Positions 7,632 through 14,120 of a DNA stretch of 14,120 nt are shown piece after piece. Below the pieces are notes generated by a model, which searched no databases, was not told where the DNA came from, and saw nothing but the letters and a program-made list of their open reading frames with translations. Source of the DNA: Sinorhizobium sp. (GTDB lineage Bacteria; Pseudomonadota; Alphaproteobacteria; Rhizobiales; Rhizobiaceae); assembly GCA_031178305.1 (NCBI GenBank), contig JAPSJG010000034.1, positions 1 through 14,120 on the forward strand. Direction: 5' to 3'. A program made the position numbers and the translations under genes. Every line of letters starts with the position of its first letter. The first letter of the stretch is position 1.

Positions 7632-7713
7632 CTTACAGCGCCGTGCGTCCTTCTTTGAATCTGCACATCGAGCTTTCCGAAAATCGGGTCCGATTTTCGG
7701 GCCGATGCGCTAA
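7632..7713. repeat. Dispersed-repeat-like sequence with an 11-bp hairpin at the argG end
   Basis: The core is CCGAAAATCGG-GT-CCGATTTTCGG (7677-7700), a perfect 11-bp inverted repeat, preceded by acagcgccgtgcgtcctt and gaatctgcacatcgagc. From memory this string (CGTGCGTCCTT...GAATCTGCACAT...GATTTTCGG...GATGCGC) recurs between genes in Sinorhizobium and relatives; that is recollection, not a search. It starts at the argG stop, so on the minus strand the hairpin can also act as a transcription terminator for argG. Confidence 0.5.
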
Positions 7714-8927
7714 CGGTTGCGCGCGGCGAGCGTGCGCAGGCGCAGCGCATTGAGCTTGATGAAGCCGGCGGCATCCTTCTGGTCATAGGCGCCTTGGTCG
7801 TCCTCGAAGGTGACGAGCTTGTCGGAATAGAGCGATTTCGGGCTTTCGCGACCGATAACCATGACGTTGCCCTTGTAGAGCTTCAGCGTCACTTCGCCTT
7901 CCACGTGCTCCTGGCTTTTGTCGATCGCCGCCTGCAGCATCTCGCGTTCCGGCGAGAACCAGAAGCCGTAATAGATGAGTTCCGCATAGCGCGGCATCAG
8001 CTCGTCTTTCAAATGCGCGGCGCCGCGGTCGAGGGTGATGCTCTCGATCGCGCGGTGGGCGGCGAGCAGGATCGTGCCGCCAGGCGTTTCATAGACCCCG
8101 CGCGACTTCATGCCGACGAAGCGGTTCTCGACGAGATCGATGCGGCCGATGCCGTTGTCGCGGCCATATTCGTTGAGCTTGGCGAGAAGCGTTGCCGGCG
8201 ACATCCGCACGCCGTCGATCGAGACCGCGTCGCCGCGCTCGAAACCGACCTTGATGATGGTCGGCTGATCAGGGGCGGCCTCGGGCGAAATCGTGCGCAT
8301 ATGCACATATTCCGGCGCCGCCTGGGCCGGGTCTTCCAGAACCTTGCCTTCCGAGGAGGAGTGCAGCAGGTTGGCGTCGACGGAGAAGGGCGCCTCGCCT
8401 TTCTTGTCCTTCGCGACCGGGATCTGGTGCTTCTCGGCGAATTCGAGCAGTTCCGTGCGGCTCTTGAAGGACCAGTCGCGCCAGGGAGCGATGATCTTGA
8501 TGTCCGGGTTCAGCGCATATGCCGACAGTTCGAAACGGACCTGGTCGTTGCCCTTGCCGGTCGCGCCGTGGGCGATCGCGTCGGCACCGGTCTTCCTGGC
8601 GATGTCGATCAGGTGCTTGGAGATCAGCGGACGGGCGATCGAGGTGCCGAGCAGGTAGACGCCTTCATAAACCGCATTGGCGCGGAACATCGGGAAGACG
8701 AAGTCCTTCACGAATTCCTCACGGACGTCCTCGACATAGATCTCCTTGATGCCGAGCATCTCGGCCTTCTTGCGCGCCGGCTCCAGTTCCTCGCCCTGGC
8801 CGAGGTCGGCGGTGAAGGTCACCACTTCGGCGCCGAGCTCCGTCTGCAGCCATTTGAGAATGATCGAGGTGTCGAGACCGCCGGAATAGGCGAGAACGAC
8901 CTTTTTCACGTCTTTGTGCGATGTCAT
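7710..8927 (-). CDS. argG: Argininosuccinate synthase
   Basis: 405-residue cytoplasmic enzyme that joins citrulline and aspartate, using ATP (giving AMP and PPi), to make argininosuccinate in arginine biosynthesis. The N-terminal ATP-pyrophosphatase P-loop is AYSGGLDTS (13-21), and the second family signature GATGKGNDQVRFE is present about 110 residues later. Length matches the usual 400-410. The start is the ATG at 8927, giving MTSHKDVKKVVLAYSGG. An in-frame reading from 9077 adds 50 residues with no family resemblance and would run through the promoter region. The ribosome site is weak (GGACAG). It is a single-gene unit: divergent from the LysE/RhtB exporter and convergent with the MFS gene. 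No ARG-box-like operator is obvious. Confidence 0.97.
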   Translation of the reverse strand: MTSHKDVKKVVLAYSGGLDTSIILKWLQTELGAEVVTFTADLGQGEELEPARKKAEMLGIKEIYVEDVREEFVKDFVFPMFRANAVYEGVYLLGTSIARPLISKHLIDIARKTGADAIAHGATGKGNDQVRFELSAYALNPDIKIIAPWRDWSFKSRTELLEFAEKHQIPVAKDKKGEAPFSVDANLLHSSSEGKVLEDPAQAAPEYVHMRTISPEAAPDQPTIIKVGFERGDAVSIDGVRMSPATLLAKLNEYGRDNGIGRIDLVENRFVGMKSRGVYETPGGTILLAAHRAIESITLDRGAAHLKDELMPRYAELIYYGFWFSPEREMLQAAIDKSQEHVEGEVTLKLYKGNVMVIGRESPKSLYSDKLVTFEDDQGAYDQKDAAGFIKLNALRLRTLAARNR

Positions 8928-8981
8928 GATGTCTGTCCGTCTGCTTTTAAGGGCGGTGCTGCCCATGCAAAATCTGCGGCA

Positions 8982-9009
8982 CTTTAGCCAGAACTCGAAG
9001 CGATACAAG
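8982..9009 (-). promoter_or_regulatory. Possible argG promoter
   Basis: On the minus strand CTTGTA (9009-9004), a 16-base spacer and CTAAAG (8987-8982) resemble the rhizobial CTTGAC-N17-CTATAT promoter. This would give a leader of about 50 bases, which contains a small GGGC...GCCC hairpin. The match is partial. Confidence 0.33.
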
Positions 9010-9094
9010 CGGAACCAACGGCATTCAGACGAATCTGCTGGTAAAAGCGCATATCCTGCGGTAGCAGCAAAGATCATCCGCCCGAGGACTAGCC

Positions 9095-9736
9095 ATGGAT
9101 TTCGTGCCCAGCCTTCCGACCCTCATCGCCTTTGCCGCCGCCAGCCTGCTTCTCGCGGCAACGCCGGGGCCTGATATGACGCTCTCGATCAGTCGCGCGC
9201 TGGCGCAGGGCAAGAAGGCGGCGCTTTTCGTCGTGCTCGGCACCGGCCTCGGTATCGTCGTCCACACGCTGCTCGTCGCCTTCGGCATCTCGGCGCTGAT
9301 CACCGCCTCGCCGACGGCCTTCCTGGTCTTGAAGACCGGCGGTGCTGCCTATCTCCTGTGGCTGGCTATCCAGGCGATCCGCTATGGATCCAGCCTGTCG
9401 GTGACAAAGGTCACGGAAGCGAAGGGCACCGCGCTTTCGAACATCGCGACCGGCTTTTCGGTCAACATCCTGAACCCCAAGGTCGTGATCTTCTTCATGA
9501 CGTTCCTGCCGCAATTCGTCAGCGCCGACGATCCGTCGGTGACCGGCAAGCTCCTGTTCCTCGGCTTCTTCTTCATTGTCATCGGCATGCCGGTCAACGC
9601 GCTCGTGGTGCTCGCCGCCGACTGGCTTGCCGCCTGGCTGCAGCGCAACAAGCGGGTGATGCGGGCGATCGACTACAGCTTCGCGGGCGTCTTTTCGATT
9701 TTCGCGGTGAAGATCTTCCTGACGCAGGCGCGGTGA
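9095..9736 (+). CDS. LysE/RhtB-family amino-acid exporter
   Basis: 213-residue inner-membrane exporter with about six hydrophobic segments, the usual size and topology of the LysE/RhtB superfamily. Family marks are TPGPDMTL near the end of TM1 (PGPD at 24-27), GTGLGIVVHTLL in TM2, and NILNPKVVIFFMTFLPQF (124-141) before TM4. Members export basic or neutral amino acids or homoserine-type lactones; the substrate cannot be fixed from sequence. The ATG at 9095 has GAGG seven bases upstream (9084-9087). It is divergent from argG with 167 bases between the starts, which would suit export of surplus arginine or a related amino acid, but no adjacent LysG/ArgP-type regulator is present. It converges on the ABC ATPase gene, with mosaic repeats in between. 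Confidence 0.92.
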   Translation: MDFVPSLPTLIAFAAASLLLAATPGPDMTLSISRALAQGKKAALFVVLGTGLGIVVHTLLVAFGISALITASPTAFLVLKTGGAAYLLWLAIQAIRYGSSLSVTKVTEAKGTALSNIATGFSVNILNPKVVIFFMTFLPQFVSADDPSVTGKLLFLGFFFIVIGMPVNALVVLAADWLAAWLQRNKRVMRAIDYSFAGVFSIFAVKIFLTQAR

Positions 9737-9760
9737 ACGCTTCGCTCGGCGGTCGTTTCG

Positions 9761-9808
9761 CCCCTCATCTGCCTAGCGGCATCTTCTCCCCGCTCGCGGG
9801 GAGAAGAG
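9761..9808 (+). repeat. RIME-like mosaic repeat, copy A
   Basis: Begins cccctcatctgcctagcggc and contains the perfect hairpin CTTCTCCCCG-CTCG-CGGGGAGAAG (9783-9806). It is the same element as the copy at 9896-9945 in opposite orientation. The sequence is of the type described as Rhizobium-specific intergenic mosaic elements (RIME1); the family name is from memory. It lies 25 bases after the exporter stop and may stabilise or terminate that transcript. Confidence 0.75.
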
Positions 9809-9885
9809 AGCGTGCCGCGGCGTCGGCGCTCGACCCGCAATCTTAAATGTCGGCTCGACTTCTAGGGGAGAGGGACGCGGGGCCT

Positions 9886-9954
9886 CGCCGCTTGCCTCTT
9901 CTCCCCGTCATTACGGGGAGAAGATGCCGGCAGGCAGATGAGGGGCAAGCGGCG
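9886..9954 (-). repeat. RIME-like mosaic repeat, copy B, with flanking 11-bp inverted repeat
   Basis: Inverted relative to copy A: hairpin CTTCTCCCCG-TCATTA-CGGGGAGAAG (9898-9923), then a right arm ending ggcagatgagggg (9933-9945), the reverse complement of the start of copy A. A further perfect 11-bp inverted repeat, CGCCGCTTGCC (9886-9896) and GGCAAGCGGCG (9944-9954), encloses it, so the unit can form a two-level cruciform. It follows the ABC ATPase stop (9976) on the minus strand and probably acts as its terminator or RNA stabiliser. The whole A-to-B composite spans 9761-9945. Confidence 0.75.
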
Positions 9955-9975
9955 GAACCTACAAGTCAGCGATAC

Positions 9976-10770
9976 TCACCCGATCAGCAGCGCGTCGTCG
10001 TCGAGCGTCTGGCCGCGGATGCGGCGGAACATGGCGATGAGATCCTCCACCTGCAGCGTCTTGCGGCTGTCGCCTGAGACGTCGAGCACGATCTCGCCGG
10101 CGTGCAGCATGATCGTGCGATGGCCGAAATCGAGCGCCTGGCGCATCGAATGGGTGACCATCAGCGTCGTCAGCTTGCGTTCGGTGACGAACTTCTGTGT
10201 GAGGTTCATGATGAATTCGGCCATGCCCGGGTCGAGCGCGGCGGTGTGCTCGTCGAGCAGCAGCACCTTCGAGCCGGCGAGCGTCGCCATCACCAGCGAG
10301 ACGGCCTGCCGCTGACCGCCGGAAAGCAGGTCCATGCGGTCGCCCATCCGATCCTCGAGCCCGAGGCCGAGCTCGGCGATGCGCTGGCGGAAATGCTCGC
10401 GCCGCTTGACCCCGAGCGCCGGCGTCAGTCCGCGGCGTTGACCGCGCCGGGCGGCAAGCGCGAGGTTCTCCTCGATCGACAGCGCGCCGCAGCTGCCGGC
10501 GAGCGGGTCCTGGAAGACGCGGGCGACGAGGCCGGCGCGCGCCGCCGTTCCCTTGCGGGTCACGTCCGTGTCGCCGATCATCACCTGACCGGCGCTCGGT
10601 ATCACATCGCCCGCAAGCACGCCGAGCAGCGTCGACTTGCCGGCGCCGTTCGAGCCGATCACGGTGACGAAGGAGCCTTCGTCGATCGTCAGGCTGACGC
10701 CGTTCAGCGCCTGCTTCTCAAGCGGCGTTCCCTTGCCGAACACCACCTGGATGTCTCTGAAATTGATCAT
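9976..10770 (-). CDS. ABC transporter ATP-binding protein (TrpZ-like, ABC_sub_bind system)
   Basis: 264-residue nucleotide-binding subunit, cytoplasmic face of the inner membrane, driving uptake through the neighbouring permease. All motifs are intact: Walker A GSNGAGKST (39-47), Q-loop Gln87 in ARVFQDP, signature LSGGQRQ (149-155), Walker B VLLLDEH with Asp173 and Glu174, D-loop AALDP, and H-loop His207 in VTHS. It is the third gene of the operon; its ATG at 10770 overlaps the permease stop as ATGA and has GGAGG six bases upstream. The order (binding protein, one BPD_transp_2-type permease, one ATPase) matches TrpXYZ-type transporters. Ligand unknown. Confidence 0.94.
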   Translation of the reverse strand: MINFRDIQVVFGKGTPLEKQALNGVSLTIDEGSFVTVIGSNGAGKSTLLGVLAGDVIPSAGQVMIGDTDVTRKGTAARAGLVARVFQDPLAGSCGALSIEENLALAARRGQRRGLTPALGVKRREHFRQRIAELGLGLEDRMGDRMDLLSGGQRQAVSLVMATLAGSKVLLLDEHTAALDPGMAEFIMNLTQKFVTERKLTTLMVTHSMRQALDFGHRTIMLHAGEIVLDVSGDSRKTLQVEDLIAMFRRIRGQTLDDDALLIG

Positions 10771-11645
10771 GCGACACCTCCGCGGCGGAGACGGGGCAAG
10801 ATGAGGGCCACGGTGACGAGAGCGGCGGTGACGAAATTGAGGTCGGAAGCCCTGAGACCGAGCACATCGCTCGAAAGCGCGAGCTGGATGGCGATGCGGT
10901 AGAGGATCGAGCCGAAGACGCAGCCGACGAGGGCGATCAGAATGCCGCGGGCGCCGAGCAGGGTCTCGCCGATGATCACCGCCGCGAGCCCGACGACGAT
11001 GGTGCCGACGCCGGAGGTCACGTCGGCAAAGCCGTTTGTCTGGGCGAAGAGCGCGCCGCCCAAAGCGACGAGCGCGTTGGAAAGCGCCATGCCGAGATAG
11101 ATCTGCCGGCTGGTATCCACCCCTTGCGCCCGCGCCATGCGGGCATTGGCGCCGGTCGCCCGCATCGCCAGGCCCGCATCGCTTTCGAGGAAGCGCCAGA
11201 CGAGGACGACGGCGACGACGACCAGCATGCCGACGAAGAACGGCCGCACGTAAAAGTCCCTAAGGCCCAGGCCGTAGAAGGGGGAGAGCATGGTGTCGGC
11301 ATTGATCAGCGCGACATTCGGCCTGCCCATGACGCGAAGATTGACGGAGAAGAGCCCGATCATGGTCAGGATCGAGGCAAGCAGGTTGAGAATGCGGAAG
11401 CGCACGTTGAGGAGCGCCGTGACGAGGCCCGCGGCAGCCCCGGCGACCATGGCGACGGCCACGGCGAGCCACGGATTGACGCCGGCGATGATCAGCACCG
11501 CCGTCACCGCCGCGCCGAGCGGGAACGAGCCGTCGACGGTCAGGTCGGGAAAGTCGAGCACCCGGAAGGCAAGAAAGACCCCGACGGCGATGAAGGCATA
11601 GACGAGCCCGAGCTCCACGGCTCCCCAGAAAGCGATTTGACTCAA
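10767..11645 (-). CDS. ABC transporter permease (BPD_transp_2 type, TrpY-like)
   Basis: 292-residue inner-membrane permease with about nine hydrophobic segments, in the branched-chain amino-acid/ribose permease superfamily. GANARMARAQGV is the cytoplasmic loop typical of that superfamily, expected to contact the ATPase. Only one permease gene is present, so the channel is presumably a homodimer. The start is inferred as the TTG at 11645: the protein then begins MSQIAFWGAVELG as relatives do, there is no suitable ATG, and GAGG lies ten bases upstream. It is the second gene of the operon, 100 bases after the binding-protein gene, with a 20-base palindrome in that gap, and overlaps the ATPase start by four bases. 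Confidence 0.92.
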   Translation of the reverse strand: MSQIAFWGAVELGLVYAFIAVGVFLAFRVLDFPDLTVDGSFPLGAAVTAVLIIAGVNPWLAVAVAMVAGAAAGLVTALLNVRFRILNLLASILTMIGLFSVNLRVMGRPNVALINADTMLSPFYGLGLRDFYVRPFFVGMLVVVAVVLVWRFLESDAGLAMRATGANARMARAQGVDTSRQIYLGMALSNALVALGGALFAQTNGFADVTSGVGTIVVGLAAVIIGETLLGARGILIALVGCVFGSILYRIAIQLALSSDVLGLRASDLNFVTAALVTVALILPRLRRGGVA

Positions 11646-11666
11646 CGCCGCTAGTCCTCTCTCTCA

Positions 11667-11686
11667 GTTCCGCGGCGCCGCGGAAC
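11667..11686. repeat. 20-base perfect palindrome between the binding-protein and permease genes
   Basis: Arms gttccgcggc and gccgcggaac meet with no spacer. As RNA they fold into a very GC-rich hairpin with a small loop. There is no T-run after it on the minus strand (ctgagagagagg follows). In ABC operons a hairpin after the binding-protein gene often protects the upstream message and lowers downstream gene expression. It could instead be a protein-binding site. Confidence 0.7.
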
Positions 11687-11745
11687 CTCATTCCTCTTTA
11701 TGCGAACCGTCCCTCAGGCGCGGGGCGGCAGCAACGCCGAAACCG

Positions 11746-12699
11746 TTACTCGATCACGCGGGTGGCGCGGGAAACAACGCTTTCCGGCAGGCTGACGCCC
11801 ATTTTCTCGGCAGCACTCTTGTTGACCACCAGGTCGGTGCCGGCCGCGACTTTGACCGGGATATCGCCTGGGTTTTCGCCCTTGAGGACCCGCACGACCA
11901 CCTCGCCGGTCTGCTTGCCGACGTCATAGTAATTGAAGCCGAGGGCGGCGATCGCACCGCGGGAAACGGAATCCGTGTCCGCGGTGAAGAGCGGCAGCTT
12001 GCTCTCCTCGGCGACCGCGACGGCGCCTTCGAGCGCCGAGACGATCGTGTTGTCGGTTGGGACGTAGATCACGTCGGCGCGGCCGACGAGGGCGCGGGCG
12101 GCGCCCTGGACCTCGGCCGACTTGGTCGCCGCGGATTCGACCACGGTAAGGCCGGCCTTTTCGGCCTCCTCCTTCAACACCGCCAGCAGCGATACCGAGT
12201 TCGCCTCACCGGAATTGTAGAGGTAGCCGATCGACTTGGCTTCGGGCAGGATTTCCTTGATCAGCGCCACATGGTCGGCGATCGGCGACATGTCGGAAAG
12301 GCCGGTGACGTTGCCGCCCGGCTTGTCGATGTCCTTGACGAGCTGGGCGCCGAGCGGGTCGGTGACGGCGGTGAAGACCACCGGAATGTCCCGAATCGCC
12401 GAGACGACGGCCTGGGCGGACGGCGTCGAGATCGGCACGATCACGTCCGGCGCATCGCCAGCGAACTGCCGGGCGATCTGCGCGGCAGTCGCGGGATTGC
12501 CCTGCGCCGATTCGTAGACGAACTTCAGGTTCTCGCCTTCCTTGTAGCCGGCGGCGTTAAGCGCATCCTTGACGCCGTCGCGGGCGGCATCGAGCGCCGG
12601 ATGCTCGACGATCGCCGTCACGGCGACCGTCACCTCCTCGGCGCGCGCCGGAAGCGCGATGGCGACGGTGGCGGCAAGCGCGATGAGAAGTGAACGCAT
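11746..12699 (-). CDS. ABC transporter substrate-binding protein (ABC_sub_bind / TrpX family)
   Basis: 317-residue periplasmic binding protein, first gene of the operon. It has a clear signal peptide, MRSLLIALAATVAIALPARA, with cleavage expected before EEVTVAV. The mature part shows the two-lobe pattern of this family: VTAIVEHPALDAARDGVKDAL, PDVIVPISTPSAQAVVSA, IPVVFTAVTDPLGAQLV, VTGLSDMSPI, ADVIYVPTDNTIVSALE and GAIAALGFNYYDVGKQTG. These match the ABC_sub_bind family (PF04392 as recalled), which includes the streptococcal tryptophan-binding TrpX; members bind various ligands, so tryptophan is only one candidate. The start is the ATG at 12699 with AGGAGG seven bases upstream. An in-frame reading from 12789 would put 30 residues before the signal peptide and is rejected. 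Confidence 0.93.
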   Translation of the reverse strand: MRSLLIALAATVAIALPARAEEVTVAVTAIVEHPALDAARDGVKDALNAAGYKEGENLKFVYESAQGNPATAAQIARQFAGDAPDVIVPISTPSAQAVVSAIRDIPVVFTAVTDPLGAQLVKDIDKPGGNVTGLSDMSPIADHVALIKEILPEAKSIGYLYNSGEANSVSLLAVLKEEAEKAGLTVVESAATKSAEVQGAARALVGRADVIYVPTDNTIVSALEGAVAVAEESKLPLFTADTDSVSRGAIAALGFNYYDVGKQTGEVVVRVLKGENPGDIPVKVAAGTDLVVNKSAAEKMGVSLPESVVSRATRVIE

Positions 12700-12760
12700 G
12701 GGGGTTCCTCCTATTTTCGAGCGGCTTGAGAATGCGTCCCGCTCAGATGATTTTGGCCGC

Positions 12761-12789
12761 TTCTTAGGAGAGCGGGAGGACCGAATCAA
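12761..12789 (-). promoter_or_regulatory. Possible promoter of the ABC transporter operon
   Basis: On the minus strand TTGATT (12789-12784), 17 bases, then TAAGAA (12766-12761), about 60 bases upstream of the binding-protein start. The -35 is fair and the -10 weak. No riboswitch, T-box or leader peptide with repeated Trp codons is evident in the leader. Confidence 0.3.
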
Positions 12790-12858
12790 TCGACGGGGAC
12801 AGCTACACCCATCAAACTTCTTGATCCTACACCAAAAACGCCGAGTGCCCTTATGCTG

Positions 12859-12927
12859 CCCCTCATCGCGCTGCCGCGACCTTCTCCCCGCCTGCGGACC
12901 GCCTGCGGGAGAGGGTTAGGTGAGGGG
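12859..12927. repeat. RIME-like palindromic repeat downstream of rlmN
   Basis: Bounded by cccctca (12859-12865) and tgagggg (12921-12927), with an inner cttctcccc...gcgggagaggg imperfect stem whose loop contains a 9-base direct repeat, cgcctgcgg twice (12889-12897 and 12900-12908). It is related to the copies near 9761-9945 but diverged. It lies 18 bases after the rlmN stop on the minus strand and could terminate that transcript before the ABC operon promoter. The rest of the 246-base gap holds only the candidate promoter and ribosome site. Confidence 0.65.
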
Positions 12928-12945
12928 CAATGGCTGCCTCGCCGC

Positions 12946-14120
12946 TCAATCCTCGCCGTGGTTGGCGATCATCATCGCCTCGAAGGCAAGGCGGTCGACC
13001 TTGCGCATGCGCTCCGATTCGGACTTCAGCTGGCCGCAGGCGGCGAGAATGTCGCGGCCGCGCGGGGTGCGGATCGGCGAGGCGTAGCCGGCCTGGTTGA
13101 TGAAGTCGGCGAATTTTTCGATCTGTTCCCAGTCCGAGCACTGGTAATTGGTGCCCGGCCAGGGGTTGAAGGGGATGAGGTTGATCTTCGCCGGAATGCC
13201 CTTCAAGAGCTTCACCAGTTCCTTGGCGTCTTCCAGGCTGTCATTGACGTCCTTCAGCATCACATATTCGAAGGTGATGCGGCGCGCATTGGAAAGCCCC
13301 GGATAGGCGCGGCAGGCCTCCATCAGCGCCTTTAGCGGATACTTTTTGTTGATCGGCACCAGCATGTCGCGCAGTTCGTCCTTAACGGCATGCAGCGAGA
13401 TCGCCAGCATGACGCCGATCTCCTCCCCAGTGCGGTAGATTTCCGGCACGATGCCGGAGGTCGAGAGCGTGATGCGGCGCTTCGACAGGGACAGGCCGTC
13501 GCCGTCCGAGGCGATCAGCAGCGCTGTCTTGACGTTCTCGAAATTATAAAGCGGCTCGCCCATGCCCATCATGACGATGTTGGTGATCTTGCGGCCTTCG
13601 GCCGGCACGATCGCACCCTGTGGCGTGTCGCGCTCGGGGAAGTCGCCGAGCCGGTCGCGGGCGAGCAGAAGCTGCGAGAGGATTTCCTCGGCCGTCAGAT
13701 TGCGCACCAGCTTCTGCGTGCCCGTGTGACAGAAGGAGCAGGTAAGCGTGCAGCCGACCTGGCTCGAAATGCAGAGCGTGCCGCGGCCTTCCTCGGGGAT
13801 ATAGACCGTTTCGATTTCCACCGGCCGGCCGGCGCCGCGCGGCGGAAAACGCAACAGCCATTTGCGCGTGCCGTCGTTCGATACCTGCTCCTCGACAATC
13901 TCCGGCCGGGCGATCGTGAAATGCTCCTTCAGCATTTCGCGCATGTCCTTGGAGACATTGGTCATCTCGTCGAAATCGGAGACGCCGCGCACATAGAGCC
14001 AGTGCCAGAGCTGGCTGACCCGCATCTTCACCTGCCGCTCCGGCACGCCCTTTTCGACAAGCGCCTTCGCCATGTCCTCGCGCAGCAGCCCGACCAGTGA
14101 CGGCTTCTCCGTTCGCGGCA
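12946..14120 (-). CDS. rlmN: Dual-specificity 23S rRNA (A2503-C2) / tRNA (A37-C2) methyltransferase RlmN (5' end cut by window)
   Basis: Radical-SAM enzyme that methylates carbon 2 of A2503 in 23S rRNA and A37 of some tRNAs. The [4Fe-4S] cluster motif CTLTCSFC is encoded at 13729-13752. GMGEPLYNFENV is the SAM-binding GMGEP region. The methyl-carrying C-terminal Cys lies in GRDILAACGQL (codon at 13036-13038). TNVSKDMREML near the N-terminus is typical. The open frame continues past the ATG at 14073 to the window edge, reading PRTEKPSLVGLLRED before it, which resembles the start of longer rhizobial RlmN proteins. The true start is therefore outside and the ATG at 14073 is internal. 390 residues are present of about 410 expected. 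The C-terminal position and motif separate it from Cfr only by inference; a housekeeping RlmN is far more likely. Confidence 0.96.
   Translation of the reverse strand, partial: PRTEKPSLVGLLREDMAKALVEKGVPERQVKMRVSQLWHWLYVRGVSDFDEMTNVSKDMREMLKEHFTIARPEIVEEQVSNDGTRKWLLRFPPRGAGRPVEIETVYIPEEGRGTLCISSQVGCTLTCSFCHTGTQKLVRNLTAEEILSQLLLARDRLGDFPERDTPQGAIVPAEGRKITNIVMMGMGEPLYNFENVKTALLIASDGDGLSLSKRRITLSTSGIVPEIYRTGEEIGVMLAISLHAVKDELRDMLVPINKKYPLKALMEACRAYPGLSNARRITFEYVMLKDVNDSLEDAKELVKLLKGIPAKINLIPFNPWPGTNYQCSDWEQIEKFADFINQAGYASPIRTPRGRDILAACGQLKSESERMRKVDRLAFEAMMIANHGED

Noticed and set aside
7794..8987. 397-codon open frame on the plus strand
   Set aside because: Antisense to argG, which is unambiguous; composition is that of a shadow frame.
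8928..9077. 50-residue N-terminal extension of ArgG
   Set aside because: The family starts at MTSHKDVKKVVLAYSGG; the extension would cover the divergent promoter region and resembles nothing in the family.
9761..9945. CRISPR array
   Set aside because: Only two copies in opposite orientation, internally palindromic, with no regular spacers and no cas genes.
12700..12789. 30-residue N-terminal extension of the binding protein
   Set aside because: The signal peptide and a near-perfect AGGAGG ribosome site place the start at 12699.
12700..12945. T-box, riboswitch or tryptophan leader peptide before the ABC operon
   Set aside because: No conserved T-box sequence, no run of Trp codons and no recognisable aptamer structure could be seen.

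Overview
The window looks like chromosomal DNA of an alphaproteobacterium of the Rhizobiaceae, most likely Sinorhizobium/Ensifer. The reasons are the uniformly high GC, the protein sequences, an alphaproteobacterial LexA box (GTTC-N7-GTTC), and short intergenic mosaic repeats with cccctcat / cttctcccc arms of the RIME type. The genus is inferred from remembered family sequences, not from a search.

Layout, left to right. Positions 1-5610 hold a damage-inducible mutagenesis cassette on the minus strand, transcribed imuA > imuB > dnaE2. It has a LexA box at 5632-5646, a 158-base imuA/imuB overlap and an ATGA overlap between imuB and dnaE2. The last few codons of dnaE2 lie outside the window. Divergent from it, on the plus strand, are a small zincin-like metallopeptidase (5779-6213) and a Bcr/CflA-type drug exporter (6331-7569). 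The exporter converges on argG (minus, 7710-8927), and the gap between them holds hairpins and repeat-like sequence. Divergent from argG is a LysE/RhtB amino-acid exporter (9095-9736). It converges on a three-gene ABC transporter operon on the minus strand, transcribed substrate-binding protein > permease > ATPase (12699 down to 9976). The convergent gap carries a 185-base inverted pair of mosaic repeats. The right end is rlmN (minus, 5' end outside the window), separated from the ABC operon by another mosaic repeat.

How the genes work together. In the mutasome, ImuB is a catalytically dead Y-family-like protein expected to bridge the sliding clamp, ImuA and the DnaE2 translesion polymerase; DnaE2 retains all three catalytic aspartates. 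The ABC genes form one uptake system of the TrpX/ABC_sub_bind type with unknown ligand. ArgG and the LysE/RhtB exporter share a 167-base divergent promoter region. RlmN modifies 23S rRNA and tRNA and has no evident functional link to its neighbours.

All the genes belong to known families and I see no convincing wholly new system. The observations most worth checking are the architecture of the SOS cassette (LexA box over the first possible imuA start, long imuA/imuB overlap, degenerate ImuB clamp motif), the undefined ligand of the ABC transporter with its 20-base palindrome between the first two genes, and the mosaic repeats.
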